In this document: positions 34,281-45,727 of the stretch, piece by piece
How the letters are laid out: every line of letters starts with the position of its first letter
Numbering within the stretch: position 1 is the stretch's first letter
Assembly (NCBI GenBank): GCA_033398695.1
Contig: CM065804.1
Span: forward strand, 11,951,001-12,015,000
Direction of reading: 5' to 3'
DNA: 64,000 bases
Origin: Orobanche coerulescens
Taxonomy: Eukaryota > Streptophyta > Magnoliopsida > Lamiales > Orobanchaceae
Translations under genes and position numbers: made by a program
The notes under the pieces: model-generated
The model's input: the letters and a program-made list of their open reading frames with translations, nothing else
The model's database searches: none
What the model was told of the DNA's origin: nothing

Positions 34281-36081
34281 ATGGAGACTACGTCCAGTGT
34301 CACCAAAGTTCAACCCGGCCAGGACAAGGACAAGTCCAGGAAAGGGTCTAGGGACAAGTCCGTGGAAAGAGGTGTTGCCATGGAAGCACGAGTGGCTCGG
34401 CTGGAGGAAACCATGGGCAAGCACGCAGATGCTCTTGAGGTATGGAGCAATGTGGCCGACCAGGTGACGGAGATGAGCGAGTCGTTGGAGGAGATTGAGA
34501 ACCGGGTGACGGGCACCCTTAACGCGTTGCGACGTGAGTTGTGTGAAGAGATCCTTGAGGCTGTCAGGAAGGAGGTTCGGTCGATGATCGCAGCCTTACG
34601 AGAGGAGATCATAGGGAGGATCGAAACCATCGAAGGAAGGACAGCACTGTACGAGCGGGCGATGGCCCACGGCAGGGACCAGCGGGGTGCGGCACCCCAT
34701 CGAATCGACATCCCCCGGCCGTGTTCATTCCAAGGATCGCGGAATGGTAGGGAAGTGGACGACTTCCTGTGGAACATGGAGCGTTACTTTGGTGCATCAG
34801 GAATAGCAGATGATGCGACCAAGTTGCAGACGGCTCCATTCTTCTTAGCAGATGTGGCGCTGCTATGGTGGAGAAGGCGCGAAACAGAGATCGCGCGTGG
34901 AACATGTCGGATGGAGACATGGGAGGATTTCAAGGCCGAGTTCAAGCGGCAGTTTTACCCGGAGAATGTTGAGTTTGAGGTCCGGGCTAGGTTGAAGGAG
35001 TTGACGCACAGCAAGACGATCAAGGACTATGTGAAGGAGTTCAAGGAGATCGTGCTGGAGTTGCCTAGCCTTAGTGAGCAGGAAGCTTTGTTCGCGTTCG
35101 TGGATGGACTGAAACCGTGGGCAAAGTTGGAGGTGCAGAGGGCCAAGGCACAGAACGTGTCCGAGGCGATTATGAGAAGTGAGCGGCTGATCGAGTTGAA
35201 ACCAGCCGGGGAGAGCCGAAAGTCCAGGAGGGACGAGGACGGCATCGGTACGCAGGACAAGTCGTACCAGGGTAATGCGGATAGGGGCGCGAGGATGGCC
35301 AGGCCCAAGGACGGCAAGCAGTCAGGGTGGACTCGGACTTGCCATGGGTGCGGGAGTGCAGACCATCTCGTAGCAGCGTGTCCGAAGAAAAAGAAATGTG
35401 AAATTTGCTGGAGCACGGAGCATTCGACGAGGCAATGCTCGAAGTTTCCGAGGGTAGCCGCCATGGAGTACACCAAGGCACAGGACGATGCCGAGGGTGA
35501 TGGAACATCGATGGCGCTTCAGGTGTTGAACTCAGCCATAGGGATGGCATCGCGGGACGGAGTACCGCTGGAGGGAAACCTGCTGTATGCGACGGGGCTG
35601 ATCAATGGGAAACCCGTCAAGGCGTTGGTCGACACAGGGGCCGATTACAACTACATTGACGAGGCTGAAGCATAGAGGTTGGGGATTCAGGTCATCGAGG
35701 GACGGGGCTGGATGAAGTCGAATAATGCACCACCCATTCGAGTTACAGGAGTCGCCAATGGGGTGCGACTAAAGATAGGCACGTGGGAACCGCGCGTGCA
35801 CTTCAAGGTGACGAGCATGGATGATCGGGACATAATACTGGGCATGGACTTCCTGAGGAAGAATAATGTTGGCGTTGTTCCGCATAAGAGGGCACTGTAC
35901 GTGTGTGATCAAGCCAAGCTGCAGGAAATACACTTGACCACAGAGCCTTCGAGACAAGCAATGTCGGCACTAAAGTACGTGAGGAAGCTTGAGGAGGAGC
36001 CGAGTTACCACCTTGGAGCAGTTCGGTTCATCGAGGGGCCGCCACGTTGCCGAGGACGTCGACGAAATGGGCGGGGGAGAA
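34281..36081 (+). pseudogene. gag-pro: Element F gag-protease, one in-frame stop
   Basis: ATG 34281 (METTSSVTKVQPGQ) is chosen because the frame upstream runs through the PBS. Residues about 30-135 are charged and helix-rich (coiled-coil-like). The Gag core follows: FLWNMERYFGASGI, LLWWRRRE, WEDFKAEFKRQFYPEN, DYVKEFKEIVLELP. Two CX2CX4HX4C knuckles are at residues about 354-367 and 373-386. Protease has LVDTGADYNYI (Asp 451) and later IILGMDFL. A TAG at 35673-35675 (residue 465) interrupts protease; the related G copies have AAG there. The frame stays open past the PPT into the LTR. No reverse transcriptase, RNase H or integrase. Confidence 0.88.
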
Positions 36082-37207
36082 TGTCACGGCCGACAGTCGA
36101 CAACGAGACAGGTGTGCGCAGACGGTCGCACAGGGTGCCGAGGGACCGGCACGAGCAGGACGCCAAGGATGGCATCGGGCTGCATGTGAAGAGTCACCCT
36201 TCAGGACGGCGTGATCGGACGGAGAATCACGCGAGTAAGCCGTGGGAGCACGGACGCCGCAGTGGTAAGCGGATCGCCCAAGGGGCATTCCGGACTGGAC
36301 ATGTTCGGGACTGTCCGGCAGCGCAGGGGGCACGGGCAAGGCCGGACCAGCAGCAGTTGTGTGGGACAAGGCACGACGGGACAAGGCCGAGTCTGGGAAC
36401 AGGACTCGAGCTGGGTGGCCGGACGCGGGCATGGGATGCCGGGCGCGGCCGGCGTGCGCGGGCGCGCGCGCGCGAGGTGCGAGAGAGACCCTCCCACCCT
36501 ATAATAAGCTTAGACGGAAAAAGTCTTGTGGGGGCAGTAGACATTGAAAAGCTGAGGAGCCACTCAGCAGGAAAGACTCGACCGGAAGCAACTAGAAACG
36601 GACCGGCTTGGTCCAGGAGGTTCAGGAAGAGTCTGGAACATTGTAGAGACGGGCCCAGGTGTTCGGGCCAAGACGGGCCGGTGCGGGCCGAGACGGGCCG
36701 ATGCGGGCCGGGACGGACAGAGAAGGGCCGGGCGCCCGGGATGATGGAAAAACCTTCTAGGACCCTCCTAGAAGGATGAAGTACTTGAAGATTGTGGAGC
36801 ATTCTAGATTATACTTGGTAGAATACTCTAGAATGTGTTTGTAAGACTTGTATATTGTAGACAAGTGTGGATGATTCTAGAGTTAGGTTCTAGAATTGTA
36901 ATGTTGTAGATAGGTCTAGAACCCTCCAAATGAGGAGGTGGAGTACAAGGTTCTAGGTTCTTAGGAGTAGTATAAATAGATGAGGGGGAGGCTCATTTGC
37001 AACCAACCCTCAAAGACTCAACATTCTTGTATTGTAAGTGTTTGTAAAATAGTGAAGTGTTTTACTCTCAACTCCCAAGTGTTTAAACACCTTCTTACAT
37101 ACTTAGCAACCGAGAGAGTTAGGATTACTAGCTAGATCGAGGCAATTCTAGTCTAGTGCCGCACGGGTCCGAAGAGCTTTCGAGTGCTCAAACCCAACCC
37201 CGTGACA
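36082..37207 (+). repeat. Element F 3' LTR
   Basis: 1126 bp, TGTCACGGCC to CCCGTGACA. TATA box at 36971-36978. Matches 33129-34200 closely outside the GC-rich 5' part. Confidence 0.9.
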
Positions 37208-39471
37208 GCGCGCTAGTCCGGCCCAGTATAAATGTGGCTGAGCAGTCACATTTCACTTTGTTTTTCACTTCCTTCCTTCTCCGTCCGCGGGTGGCGATTC
37301 ATGGGTCACGAAGCCATGTTGTTTAACAACAAATCCATGAAGTTCTTGAGTTCTTAACATCAAACAATCGTCCGTTATCATCCTTTGATCCAGCGAATCA
37401 AGGTAATCTTCCTTAGAACCCTAATTTCGTGAATTTGGGAATTTTCGCATTTTCGTCCGATTCATTCCGTGTTGTTGATTAATTCATGATGGGTATGATT
37501 AATCTTGGTAGTATTCTTGTGTTTAACATCATTTAATCCATTGTTCTTCGTCGAATCGAAGTATATTTCTTGATTTCCTTCGAATTGACTTTTTGGGGGA
37601 TTTGTCCCCGATCTCATTTTTCATCCGTTTTCGATGGATCGATTATGGTTAAATGATGTTGTTAAACATATTCTATGGATTGTATATCCATATTTCAACT
37701 TAGAATTCCGTTTTCGTGATTTGACGGAACGAATCGTGTTCTTGGCCGTTTTGGGGGAAATCCGTGAACTTTCGTCATTCGTTCTTTGAATTCAACGGCT
37801 TTGAGTCGTGTTATCGAATTCATTTCATTGTTATTATTTGTCCTTCATAGTTTATGAACGTGAGTTGGCGTTCGGTGGAGTCGGCGGGTTCGTAGTCGGT
37901 TCGGGCCAACCTACTTCGGTCGATTCTCTGCGTTGTTCTTATTCGAGGCAAGTACCTTGCCCATACTTTTCTTATTTTATGGATATGATGATCGGTGATC
38001 GTCTTGGTGTGTTTGTTTGGTTGTTTGAAATGAAGTTTCAAAAGATTTCGGTTTGGCCTCGTTAAAGGCTTTCTTTCAAATGGCGTGTGTGTTTTGTGAA
38101 TGGTGTTTTGGGGATTGATTATGATTTGGTTATTTTGAACGTTGAAGAATTTGATGATGATACTCCTATTGTTTAAGTTATGGAATCGTGTATTCCGTAT
38201 TTAATCTTGTCATTGTGTTTTGAAGAGTTTGATAATGGTGTCGAGTTAATGGCCATCTCTAGTGAGTATTCTTAATGAACTTACATTCTTAGCATGTTAG
38301 TATTGCATGAGTAACGTGTGTGTGTGTATGCTCACTACGGGTTAGATCCGACGGGGTCTCGGTAGGGCTCCACGAAGCTGTGGAACCGCGAGCTTGCTTT
38401 TAACCACTGTGGGTTAGATCCGACGGGGTCTCGGCAGGGATCCATGAAGCTGTGGGTCCGCGGTTAATTGTGGTGCATTTTTCAAATGTGATTTGATATT
38501 GGCATTTCCGGAAATGAGTGCTTTTGAACGGTTTTCATGATTGCATGCATTGACTAAGTGTGTAAGAGGTAAGTTGTTCGTTTGGCCTACTTGGCTAGGA
38601 TGGCTCTAGAGTATTTTGTTGTTTATGTTTAAATCCTTTATTTGTGGATTTTGATGTTGGAAGACGAACCTTGTTATCGTTCTTGTGTACTGTGAGTTGA
38701 TGAGATTTGGGGCTAAAATCCCAACGGTTTTGTAAAGATCATTTTACGGATTTGGGGCTAAAATCCCAACGATTTGGTAAAGGTTGTTTTTTCGGAAAGT
38801 AAACCTTTGGGGCGGTGACCCCTCTCGTCTTTTGGATTTTGAAAAGTAGGATTTGATAATCCTAAATTGTTTTCTATTAAAACTCTCGATGGCATTCTAA
38901 ACCGTTTTATAAATTACTTCCATTGATTTATGATATTCCGATTTTGAAATGTTTTCTCAAACCCTTGCCTCGGGAAGTACTTTTCGTTTCGTTTGGATCT
39001 TTGAGGATCCTTGGTTATCGTTATTCGTGGAATGTGAATTGTATGGCTCGTATTTGCACTTTGTTCTTGCACTAGCAAAACAATGGAGTTTTGCTAACCC
39101 CCGAGTATTCGGGGGGTGGATGTCTGTTTTTGCATTCAGGTTTTGGAGCATAACACAGGGTCGGCACGAAGGATGATGAAAGATGATCGATACTAATCAC
39201 ATGAGGAACCGTACTTTGTTTATTGGTTCAGTTGAACTCTATTTTTCCGCTGCTATATTTTCCCGTTGTACTGGTGTGGTTGTATTTGACCCCTGCGTGG
39301 GCACGAGTTGTATTTGAGTTGTATGTATTTATTGAAAGACCAAATCGGTCTACTGAGTCGTTTTAGCCTTAAAGGCGTGGTTGAGTTGTTATATGTCGTT
39401 ACCAGCCTGGTAGATCCTTGAGGAAAGGTTCTACGGCGTCTAATATCCCTGAGCGGATTGGGGGTGTTACA
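37208..39471 (+). repeat. Element E 5' LTR, remainder after F
   Basis: Resumes with GCGCGCTAGTCCGG. TATAAAT at 37227-37233. Direct repeats starting GGGTTAGATCCGACGGGG at 38339 and 38410, and TTGGGGCTAAAATCCCAACG at about 38707 and 38752. Double hairpin at 39073-39115 with loop AATGGA. Ends GGTGTTACA. The conserved frame at 37808-38065 is not supported as a gene. Confidence 0.88.
39073..39115 (+). promoter_or_regulatory. Conserved double hairpin (E 5' LTR)
   Basis: TAGCAAAAC / GTTTTGCTA around AATGGA, then CCCCCGA / TCGGGGG around GTAT. The only change from the other E copies is in the loop. Confidence 0.65.
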
Positions 39472-41797
39472 TAAATGGTATCAGAGCTTAGGTTGAGGAA
39501 AACCTAGGCTGTCGGGTCAAGTCGTGTTGTTTGAGTCTTGTTTCGTCGGATTTTATCTCGATCGAGTCGTCGCGATGCGTCGCTTGAGTTTGTTGGTCGT
39601 GATTAGTATCGTGGGGCGATCATCATCTTCGTGCGACTGCGGGAAGTAAGTCTCCCTTCTTTGTGTTGTGCCTCGTGTGACACGAGCTATTTTTATGATT
39701 ATTTGTTAAGTGGTGGAATCCTTATGTGGATTTTGATTTCACGATATGTATTTAGTCGACTCTCGTATTTGATTTATACGAGGAGTGTCGTCGCTTGTGA
39801 TGTCTTTTTATTGTTGTTTTTGTCCGTGCCTGATGAATTTCGAATCGATTTGCACGTTTTACAAGTTCTCTTGTGGAAGCTTTGTGCTTATACGCGTTCG
39901 ACTTGTTCACTAGCCAGTGCGGGAGGGTCTCTAGAGGCCTCGAATGGGGTCAGTGGTTTTGTTCTGAATGTGGTATTTTATCGTTTATTTCTGTTTAAAG
40001 ACATATATTGTCTTGATTTTAAACGTTTTGATGCGTGTACTAGGAGTTGTTTTAGTGAACGTCGATATGTGTGAGTTTTGGGCATTCTGGACTATTGGAT
40101 TTTGGAAAACCTTGAGTATCTTAGAAAAATAAATTTCGAGACATGCTTTTCAAATGAGTTATTTTCTTGTGGTACATCCTAGGTGCCACAATACATTTCA
40201 AAAATTTTCTACTTCGAGGACCAAAATGCTTTGAGATATTTTCAATGTTTTAGAAACACTTTTATTTAGACCCGAGGGTCGAATATTCTGAAAGTTTTCA
40301 CTACGAGAAAGTGTCCTCATTTTTATCAAATGCGAAATGGTTCTCCAATGTCTCGATAACGATGTTTCACGTTTGTACTTTTTGAAAGGTGATACTCAAG
40401 ATCAACCGGTGTTCTTCTAAATTATTTTCAAAATGAGGTTATCGTCTTTAAAACCTATCCATTCCCGTTTGTGGGCTAGGTATGTATGATGTTTGCATTG
40501 TCATTTTGATGTTTGCTCCCGAGTATGACCAAATTGGCGGTGTGAGCGTTGAGTCATTTTCCACACATTTGTTGTGTTAGCCCCTGTGAGAGGCGGGGTG
40601 TTGGTGTTGAATATTATCGCCTCGTAGTGATTCCTGCGTTGTCGCGCATGTGCGAGCTGATAGAGCTTGGTTTGGTATGACCGTGTGCATCGGTGATGGT
40701 TCCGTTATGCGTCGGTTGTTTAATGTCTTGTTACCTTGCTCCCGTTTTTGTGAATTTCGTGGACGAGGTCGGAGGTAATGCCCGTACTATTTTGACTTCT
40801 GTATTTTCTCTTTCCCCAGTCTATCGATTCGCTCATATTCGTTGGTACTTTATGAACTTGTTCTGTATTTCGGTTTCATCGTCCGAACGAGCTGTGATCT
40901 TGTTGTGGGTCGATCTGGTTATCGATGTGACTTTTCCGGGTTCAGTTCGATTCTTGTGAACCTTGTTCGGGAGTGACATCATCTGGTTCTATTAGTTCTT
41001 TTATTCGAAGTGGATCGGATTTGGAACTCTTATGTTTTCGACTCTGTCGACTCATCTATGTTCTTTGACATTTCTGAGCTTGTCCTACCCCTTGTTTTTG
41101 TTTATCGAACGAGTGTGGTATTGTTTCGGAATAACTCGTTTGTCGTTGTGACTTTTTAATTGCTATTCCCTTTCCTGTGGATCTTATGTAAATGCACATC
41201 TTGTTGTTTTCACCGGATCATATATTGTCTCGAGTCGAGATGTGAACCTTGGAGTTGTTGTTTGAATTTTATTATCCTTCGTGTTTCGGACATGATTGCT
41301 CGATTTTTGTTGTCTCGGTCGTTTGTTTGTTCGGTTTTTGTTCTCGTTTCGTGATTGTTGAGCATTCAGGCTCCTTCCTAATTCCCTTAAGTTCGGGAAA
41401 TTAGTTTCGTTTTCGATCTTTCAGCCCTTAGGCGGTGGAATTCCGTATTTGTTCAGCGTTTGGCTCGCGTTTTGATCAATGTACCGTCGGGTTGGTCAAT
41501 CGTATTGATTTTCGTTCGTTGTGTTTTGTGATTGTCGGATAATTGACTTGGCTATATTATCCGTTTGATGACGCTTGTCATTTGTTGGTTTTATTATATC
41601 CCTAACGGCGACGTTGTGTTGGTCGCCGTGGAGCGTGTTTACACGCCGTATATTCCTTTGCGTTGTTTGTAACATTTCGCCGTTGGGCGTTAGTTACGCA
41701 TTCTTGTGTATCTCGTTGAGTTTTTCCTGGCGGAATATTTCTTCTCCCTACTTTTTTTTTAAGTTTCGGGACGAAACTTCTTTTAAGGAGGGTAGAA
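39472..41797 (+). other. Element E internal region, no gene seen
   Basis: PBS TGGTATCAGAGC at 39476-39487, then the TAGGTT / AACCTA inverted repeat, 2.2 kb without Gag or Pol motifs, and the hairpin and PPT at 41761-41797. The frame at 39631-40074 (147 codons) has no motif and matches nothing recognised. Bases from 40916 on are repeated at 49899. Confidence 0.8.
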
Positions 41798-42603
41798 TGT
41801 AATACCAGTAATTTCGATTTCCGGCAATTTCTTTTTTCCGGAAGTCCGCTTTGACGACTCGCTCATGACCGTTTCGTCATTATGAGAATGATTAATTCTA
41901 CACTTTTGACATCCGAGTTCGCTTCGGTGTCGCTTTGTTGAGTTCCGTGCTTTTAGCGACTTTTCCGCACTTGAGTTCGATTCTTGCGAATGTCGTCCAA
42001 ATCCTGCTTTGAGATTCCCGCAAGTCCGTTTAACTTTTTTAGACGTGTTGTGAACTTCGGTTTGGTTATTCGATCACGTATCGTGATTTCCGGGCGTTTT
42101 GGGCCATTTTGTAATTTCTTGAAAGTTACGGGTATCCGTATCTATAATTGTTGACTCGACCCATTTCTTGGTCGCGTATGATTAATTATGGTATTATGTT
42201 TTCATTTCGGGTCGTTGATGTCGTCCGCGAACGCTTGGCCGTGTTCGCCTGCGTGCGTTCGGAAATCGGGTCGCCGAGCCCTAACGCTTATGGATCGCCG
42301 GACGGTTATGGATCGCCGGACGATTGCGGGCACCGGCCGGACGGGTGCGGCAGGAACCGGCGTAGCGCATGCTACGTTCGGAAGGCTGCGCGCGCTAACC
42401 GACAAGTGTAGCGCACGCTACCGGATGGCCTAACGCACGCTAGCGGGCCTGAGCAGTGGAGTCCTGGGGGTTCTGGAATCGGTCATGCTCGGCAGGTAGC
42501 GCACGCTACTGTCGGACGCTGCGTACGCTACGGCCGGCAGGTAGCGCACGCCACGGCCGGAAGGCTGCGCACGCTACCTGGCCGAGTCAGTAGGGCAGTG
42601 AGG
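41798..42603 (+). repeat. Element E 3' LTR, U3 part before G1 (unit 1)
   Basis: Starts TGTAATACCAG and includes the GTAGCGCACGCTAC array at about 42355-42580. It ends at GTGAGG; GAGG is repeated after G1. Against the unit 2 copy it has many small changes, although the flanking sequence is nearly identical. Confidence 0.87.
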
Positions 42604-43696
42604 TGTCACGGGCTTAGAGTTTGCTATGCTCCTAAGCGTCGTGCGGCCTAGCAACCCTCTTGCTAGTCAGCCTTAAACACTCCGAATTTGGCTAAGTATG
42701 AAAGTTGGCACAACGAAAGAGAGGCAATGGGTTGAGGGAAAATTTTCTTCCACTAAGTAACAAAGAGTTTACAAAGTCTCTTACAAATGAATTCCCAAGG
42801 ATGGCTGCAAATGAGCCCCAACATCCCTATTTATACTACCTCCTATCACTAGAACCTTCCTCCACCTCCTCATTTGGAGGCTTCTAGATCCTCCTACAAT
42901 ATTACAAATTCTAGAGTATTCTATACATTACAAGTCTTTATACAATGTCTAGAATCATCTCTAAGTTACAAGTCTTGACTCATCCAAGAGTCTCTAGCAC
43001 CTTCCACATGTTTCGGATCTTCTCGGCCTGCTCGGCCCGACCCGGCCCGCTCGGCCCGACTCGGCCCGTCTCCATGTAATCCGACCCGATCCGGCCCGGC
43101 CTTCCACACATGCCTTCGGATTAATCTTCGATGTTCTGGACCATCCCGGTCCGTTTCTGGAATGTTCCGAGTATAACTTCCGCATGCTGGACTCTCGCCT
43201 TTCCAATGTCCATCGCCCTCACAAGGCTTTTTCCCGCTAAGCCTATTATAGGGGAGGGTGCTCCGTGCATCCTCGCGCAGCCGCGCGCGCCTTGCGCCTC
43301 GCGCACCCTCGCGGGTGTCCGTCGACCGTGTCCGAGTCTCGGCCCTCGGATGTGCCTCGTCTCGTCATCTTGTCCCGCATTGTCCCGGCGGTGTGCCTGG
43401 CCCACCGCACTCGTCCGTCTCGGTTCTGGCGTGCCTTGTCCCGCGCCTGTGTTGTCCCGCATCAGGCCTAATGGCCTTGTCCCTCGGTCGGGCACTCTGT
43501 TGCCCGGATGGCCTGCTTGCTCGGCCATATATCCACGCATGCCGCGCCACTCGGCTAAGTCCCTCAGTCGGTTGTGCCGCTCCACACGGCCTAGCTGTCC
43601 CGAACGTGCCCCGTGCACGTTGATCTGCTGAACCTCGCACCCCTCTGTGCGGGTCTGTCCGAGCACTTTGTCGGTCATTTCTTTCGGGGCGTGACA
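42604..43696 (-). repeat. Element G1 3' LTR
   Basis: 1093 bp; plus-strand ends TGTCACGGGC and GGGGCGTGACA. Minus-strand TATA box (plus-strand TATTTATA at 42828-42835). The stretch 43250-43420 is rich in CGCGCG. Open frames on both strands are GC-driven. Confidence 0.9.
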
Positions 43697-43711
43697 CTCT
43701 CCCCCGCCTGT

Positions 43712-45648
43712 TCCATCGACGTCCCCGTCGACGCGTGCTGCCACTCGGTGCTTCGATGCACCGCATTGATCCCAGACAGTACATCGACATTTCCTCTTCA
43801 GTCAACTTTTTCTGAAATCGAAGTGTCGTCATCGCTGCGTACGGGACTTGTTCCACAGTCAAGGGGATAATGATGGGTTTGTTCTGACCGTTCGCCCATA
43901 GTGTCTTTGCTTTTGGGAAAAAGGCAAAATTGTTCTTCTCCAGAAAGTCTATTCCCAAAATGAGATCCCGATCGTCCATCGTGGTGACTTTGAAGTGCAC
44001 TCGACCTTCCCAGTCTCCAAGCACGATTCACACCTCGTTTGCTGCCCCTGTGACCGGTAGTGCTGGTCCGTTGTTGGATTTCATCCAGCCCTTGCATGGC
44101 TGCACAAGTAGTCCCAATCTCTTGGCTTTGGCCTCAGTGATATAGTTGTAGTCGGCTCCCGTGTCGACCAAGGCCTTGATGGGTTAGTGGTTGATGGTTC
44201 CTTCTACGAACATCAACTTGCTTCCTCGCGGTCCCTCGCTGCCTGCACTGACGACAGAATTAAGTTGTGGGATCGTGCTTACCTGCTGCACGTCGTGATC
44301 AATCGTTGGCCCCTCGCATTCGGCCATGGCGTTGAGCTTCCCCATTTTAGGACAGTCCTTCATCCGATGAGCTCCGCCACACATAAAGCATCCTCTTTGG
44401 TCGGGAGCGCCCCTGCGTTCACCCGAGTTGTATGGTTTGTCCGCGTCATGTTGCGGTCTCGTCCCGAATCTCCCTCGTGATGGTTGGGCTGGTTCAGATC
44501 GACGTGCGGGTGTCTCCCGCCTTTGGCTTGACCCTCGGCTCGCGGCTCTTTCCTCTTCTCGAATTCGGCTAGGGACTCGGCCACTTTGATTGCCTCATTG
44601 ACAGATTTCACCTCGCGGCCTTGTACTCGTCCCCGACCCAACTCGGTAGTCCATCCAGAAGAAAAATATTCGATCATCCTCGGTCATGTCCTAATCAGTA
44701 GCATGATCGATGTAAAGTCCCGAACATAGTCCCGAATGGTAGTCTTGTGCTTGAGCTCGCGGAGTTTCTTCCTTGCCTCATAGCATGTGTTCTCGGGATA
44801 GAATTGTGCCTTGAGTTCCGACACGAACTCGTCCCAAGTCCCGATCGGTTGGCAAGTCCCTTTCGTAACACCGGCCTGTCGATGACGCCACCACAGCGCT
44901 GCATCGTCGGCAAGATATAGTGCAGCCTGCCGTACTTTGGCCTTCTCGTCCGTCAGTCCCAGACCATCAAAGTAAAGTTCCATTCGCCACAGGAACTCCT
45001 CGATTAACTTGGCATCTCTCTTGCCAATGAATTCCTTGGGTTTGGGGACCTCAACCCTTGGTCCTCGAACCTCGCCCCGCCAAATGTCTTTGTTCATTTC
45101 GGCCCACCATTTGAGTTGGTGCCCGAGTTGCTTGCCCGATAGATTTTATCACAAAAATCTTCAAAACGTTTGGCACTTACCTCGCAAAACTCGGCATACT
45201 GCTTGCGTATCTCCGTGATGCTGGCTGCCACGTGATCCTCGATCGTTGCTAACTCCTTGCGCAACGAGAGTTGTTCCCTCTTGAAGGTCTCGAGCTGGCC
45301 CAACGTGTGCCCTTCCAGTTGGCCAACAGCTTTCTCGAGAGTACCCACGCGTTCCTCCGTGCTCAATTGGGTGTTAGTGATGCGCTGCCCAAGAGCTTCG
45401 ATGTCGTCCTCGATGTCGGGTAGGCGGTTTGCTAAGGTGAGTATGATCTTTCGGATGTCTTCATCCTCAAGAAGTCGGCTTCGTGCCAGGTTCTCCTCGT
45501 GTTGCGGCGGCACCACACCGCGCGCCTTGCTCTTGCCACGCTTGGCTTTCCCTTCCGCTGGGACTTCTCCACGTCCCCGGACCTTGTCAGCCTCTGTGAC
45601 TCGTCCGTCCTCCACATTGATGCCTGCCTCGATCTGTCCGTCGGCCAT
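43712..45648 (-). pseudogene. gag-pro: Element G1 gag-protease, multiply broken
   Basis: ATG at 45648 (MADGQIEAGINVED), then a long coiled-coil-like N-terminal part (EDDIEALGQRI, VGTLEKAVGQLEG, LRKELATIEDHV). A TGA at 45094-45096 and a one-base loss near 45063 separate it from the Gag core (FLWRMELYFDGLGL, AALWWRHRQAG, ELKAQFYPENTC). Further damage lies near 44690. The zinc knuckle CFMCGGAHRMKDC (44352-44390) has spacing CX2CX3HX4C. Protease LVDTGADYNYI is at 44151-44165 and DLILGIDFL follows. Extra stops are TAA 44184-44186 (CAA in G2) and TGA 44028-44030 (CGA in F). It ends at the PPT. Confidence 0.87.
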
Positions 45649-45727
45649 GATGCCTGCTGATCGTTAGCGTCAACTCCCACAGTCTTGCACACCTCCTTGT
45701 GTGGCTAACGATGGCTCCGATACCACT

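Larger units (their letters stand above)
33129..37207 (+). mobile_element. Element F: Gag-protease-only gypsy element
   Basis: 5' LTR 33129-34200 and 3' LTR 36082-37207 (TGTCACGGCC, mutated to TGCCACGG on the left, to CCCGTGACA). PBS at 34201-34215 and PPT GGGCGGGGGAGA just before 36082. The internal region of 1.9 kb holds Gag and an aspartic protease and nothing else. Flanks GCTAC and GCGCG do not match, so no clean target duplication is visible, probably through later change in the unstable array. Confidence 0.87.

Noticed and set aside
37808..38065. A frame of 85-122 codons conserved in every C/E LTR (also 47488-47856, 56127-56384 and minus-strand 19053-19289)
   Set aside because: It lies wholly in LTR sequence that is conserved at the DNA level, with an equally open antisense frame, no motif and varying ends between copies.
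39631..40074. 147-codon frame in the E internal region as a possible Gag or accessory protein
   Set aside because: No zinc knuckle, protease or Gag pattern; the corresponding frame in element C is broken and shorter.
42705..42887. A 60-codon frame repeated in the G LTRs (also 45829, 51702, 54466)
   Set aside because: Repetition follows LTR copying; the frame covers the promoter region including the reversed TATA box and has no recognisable domain.
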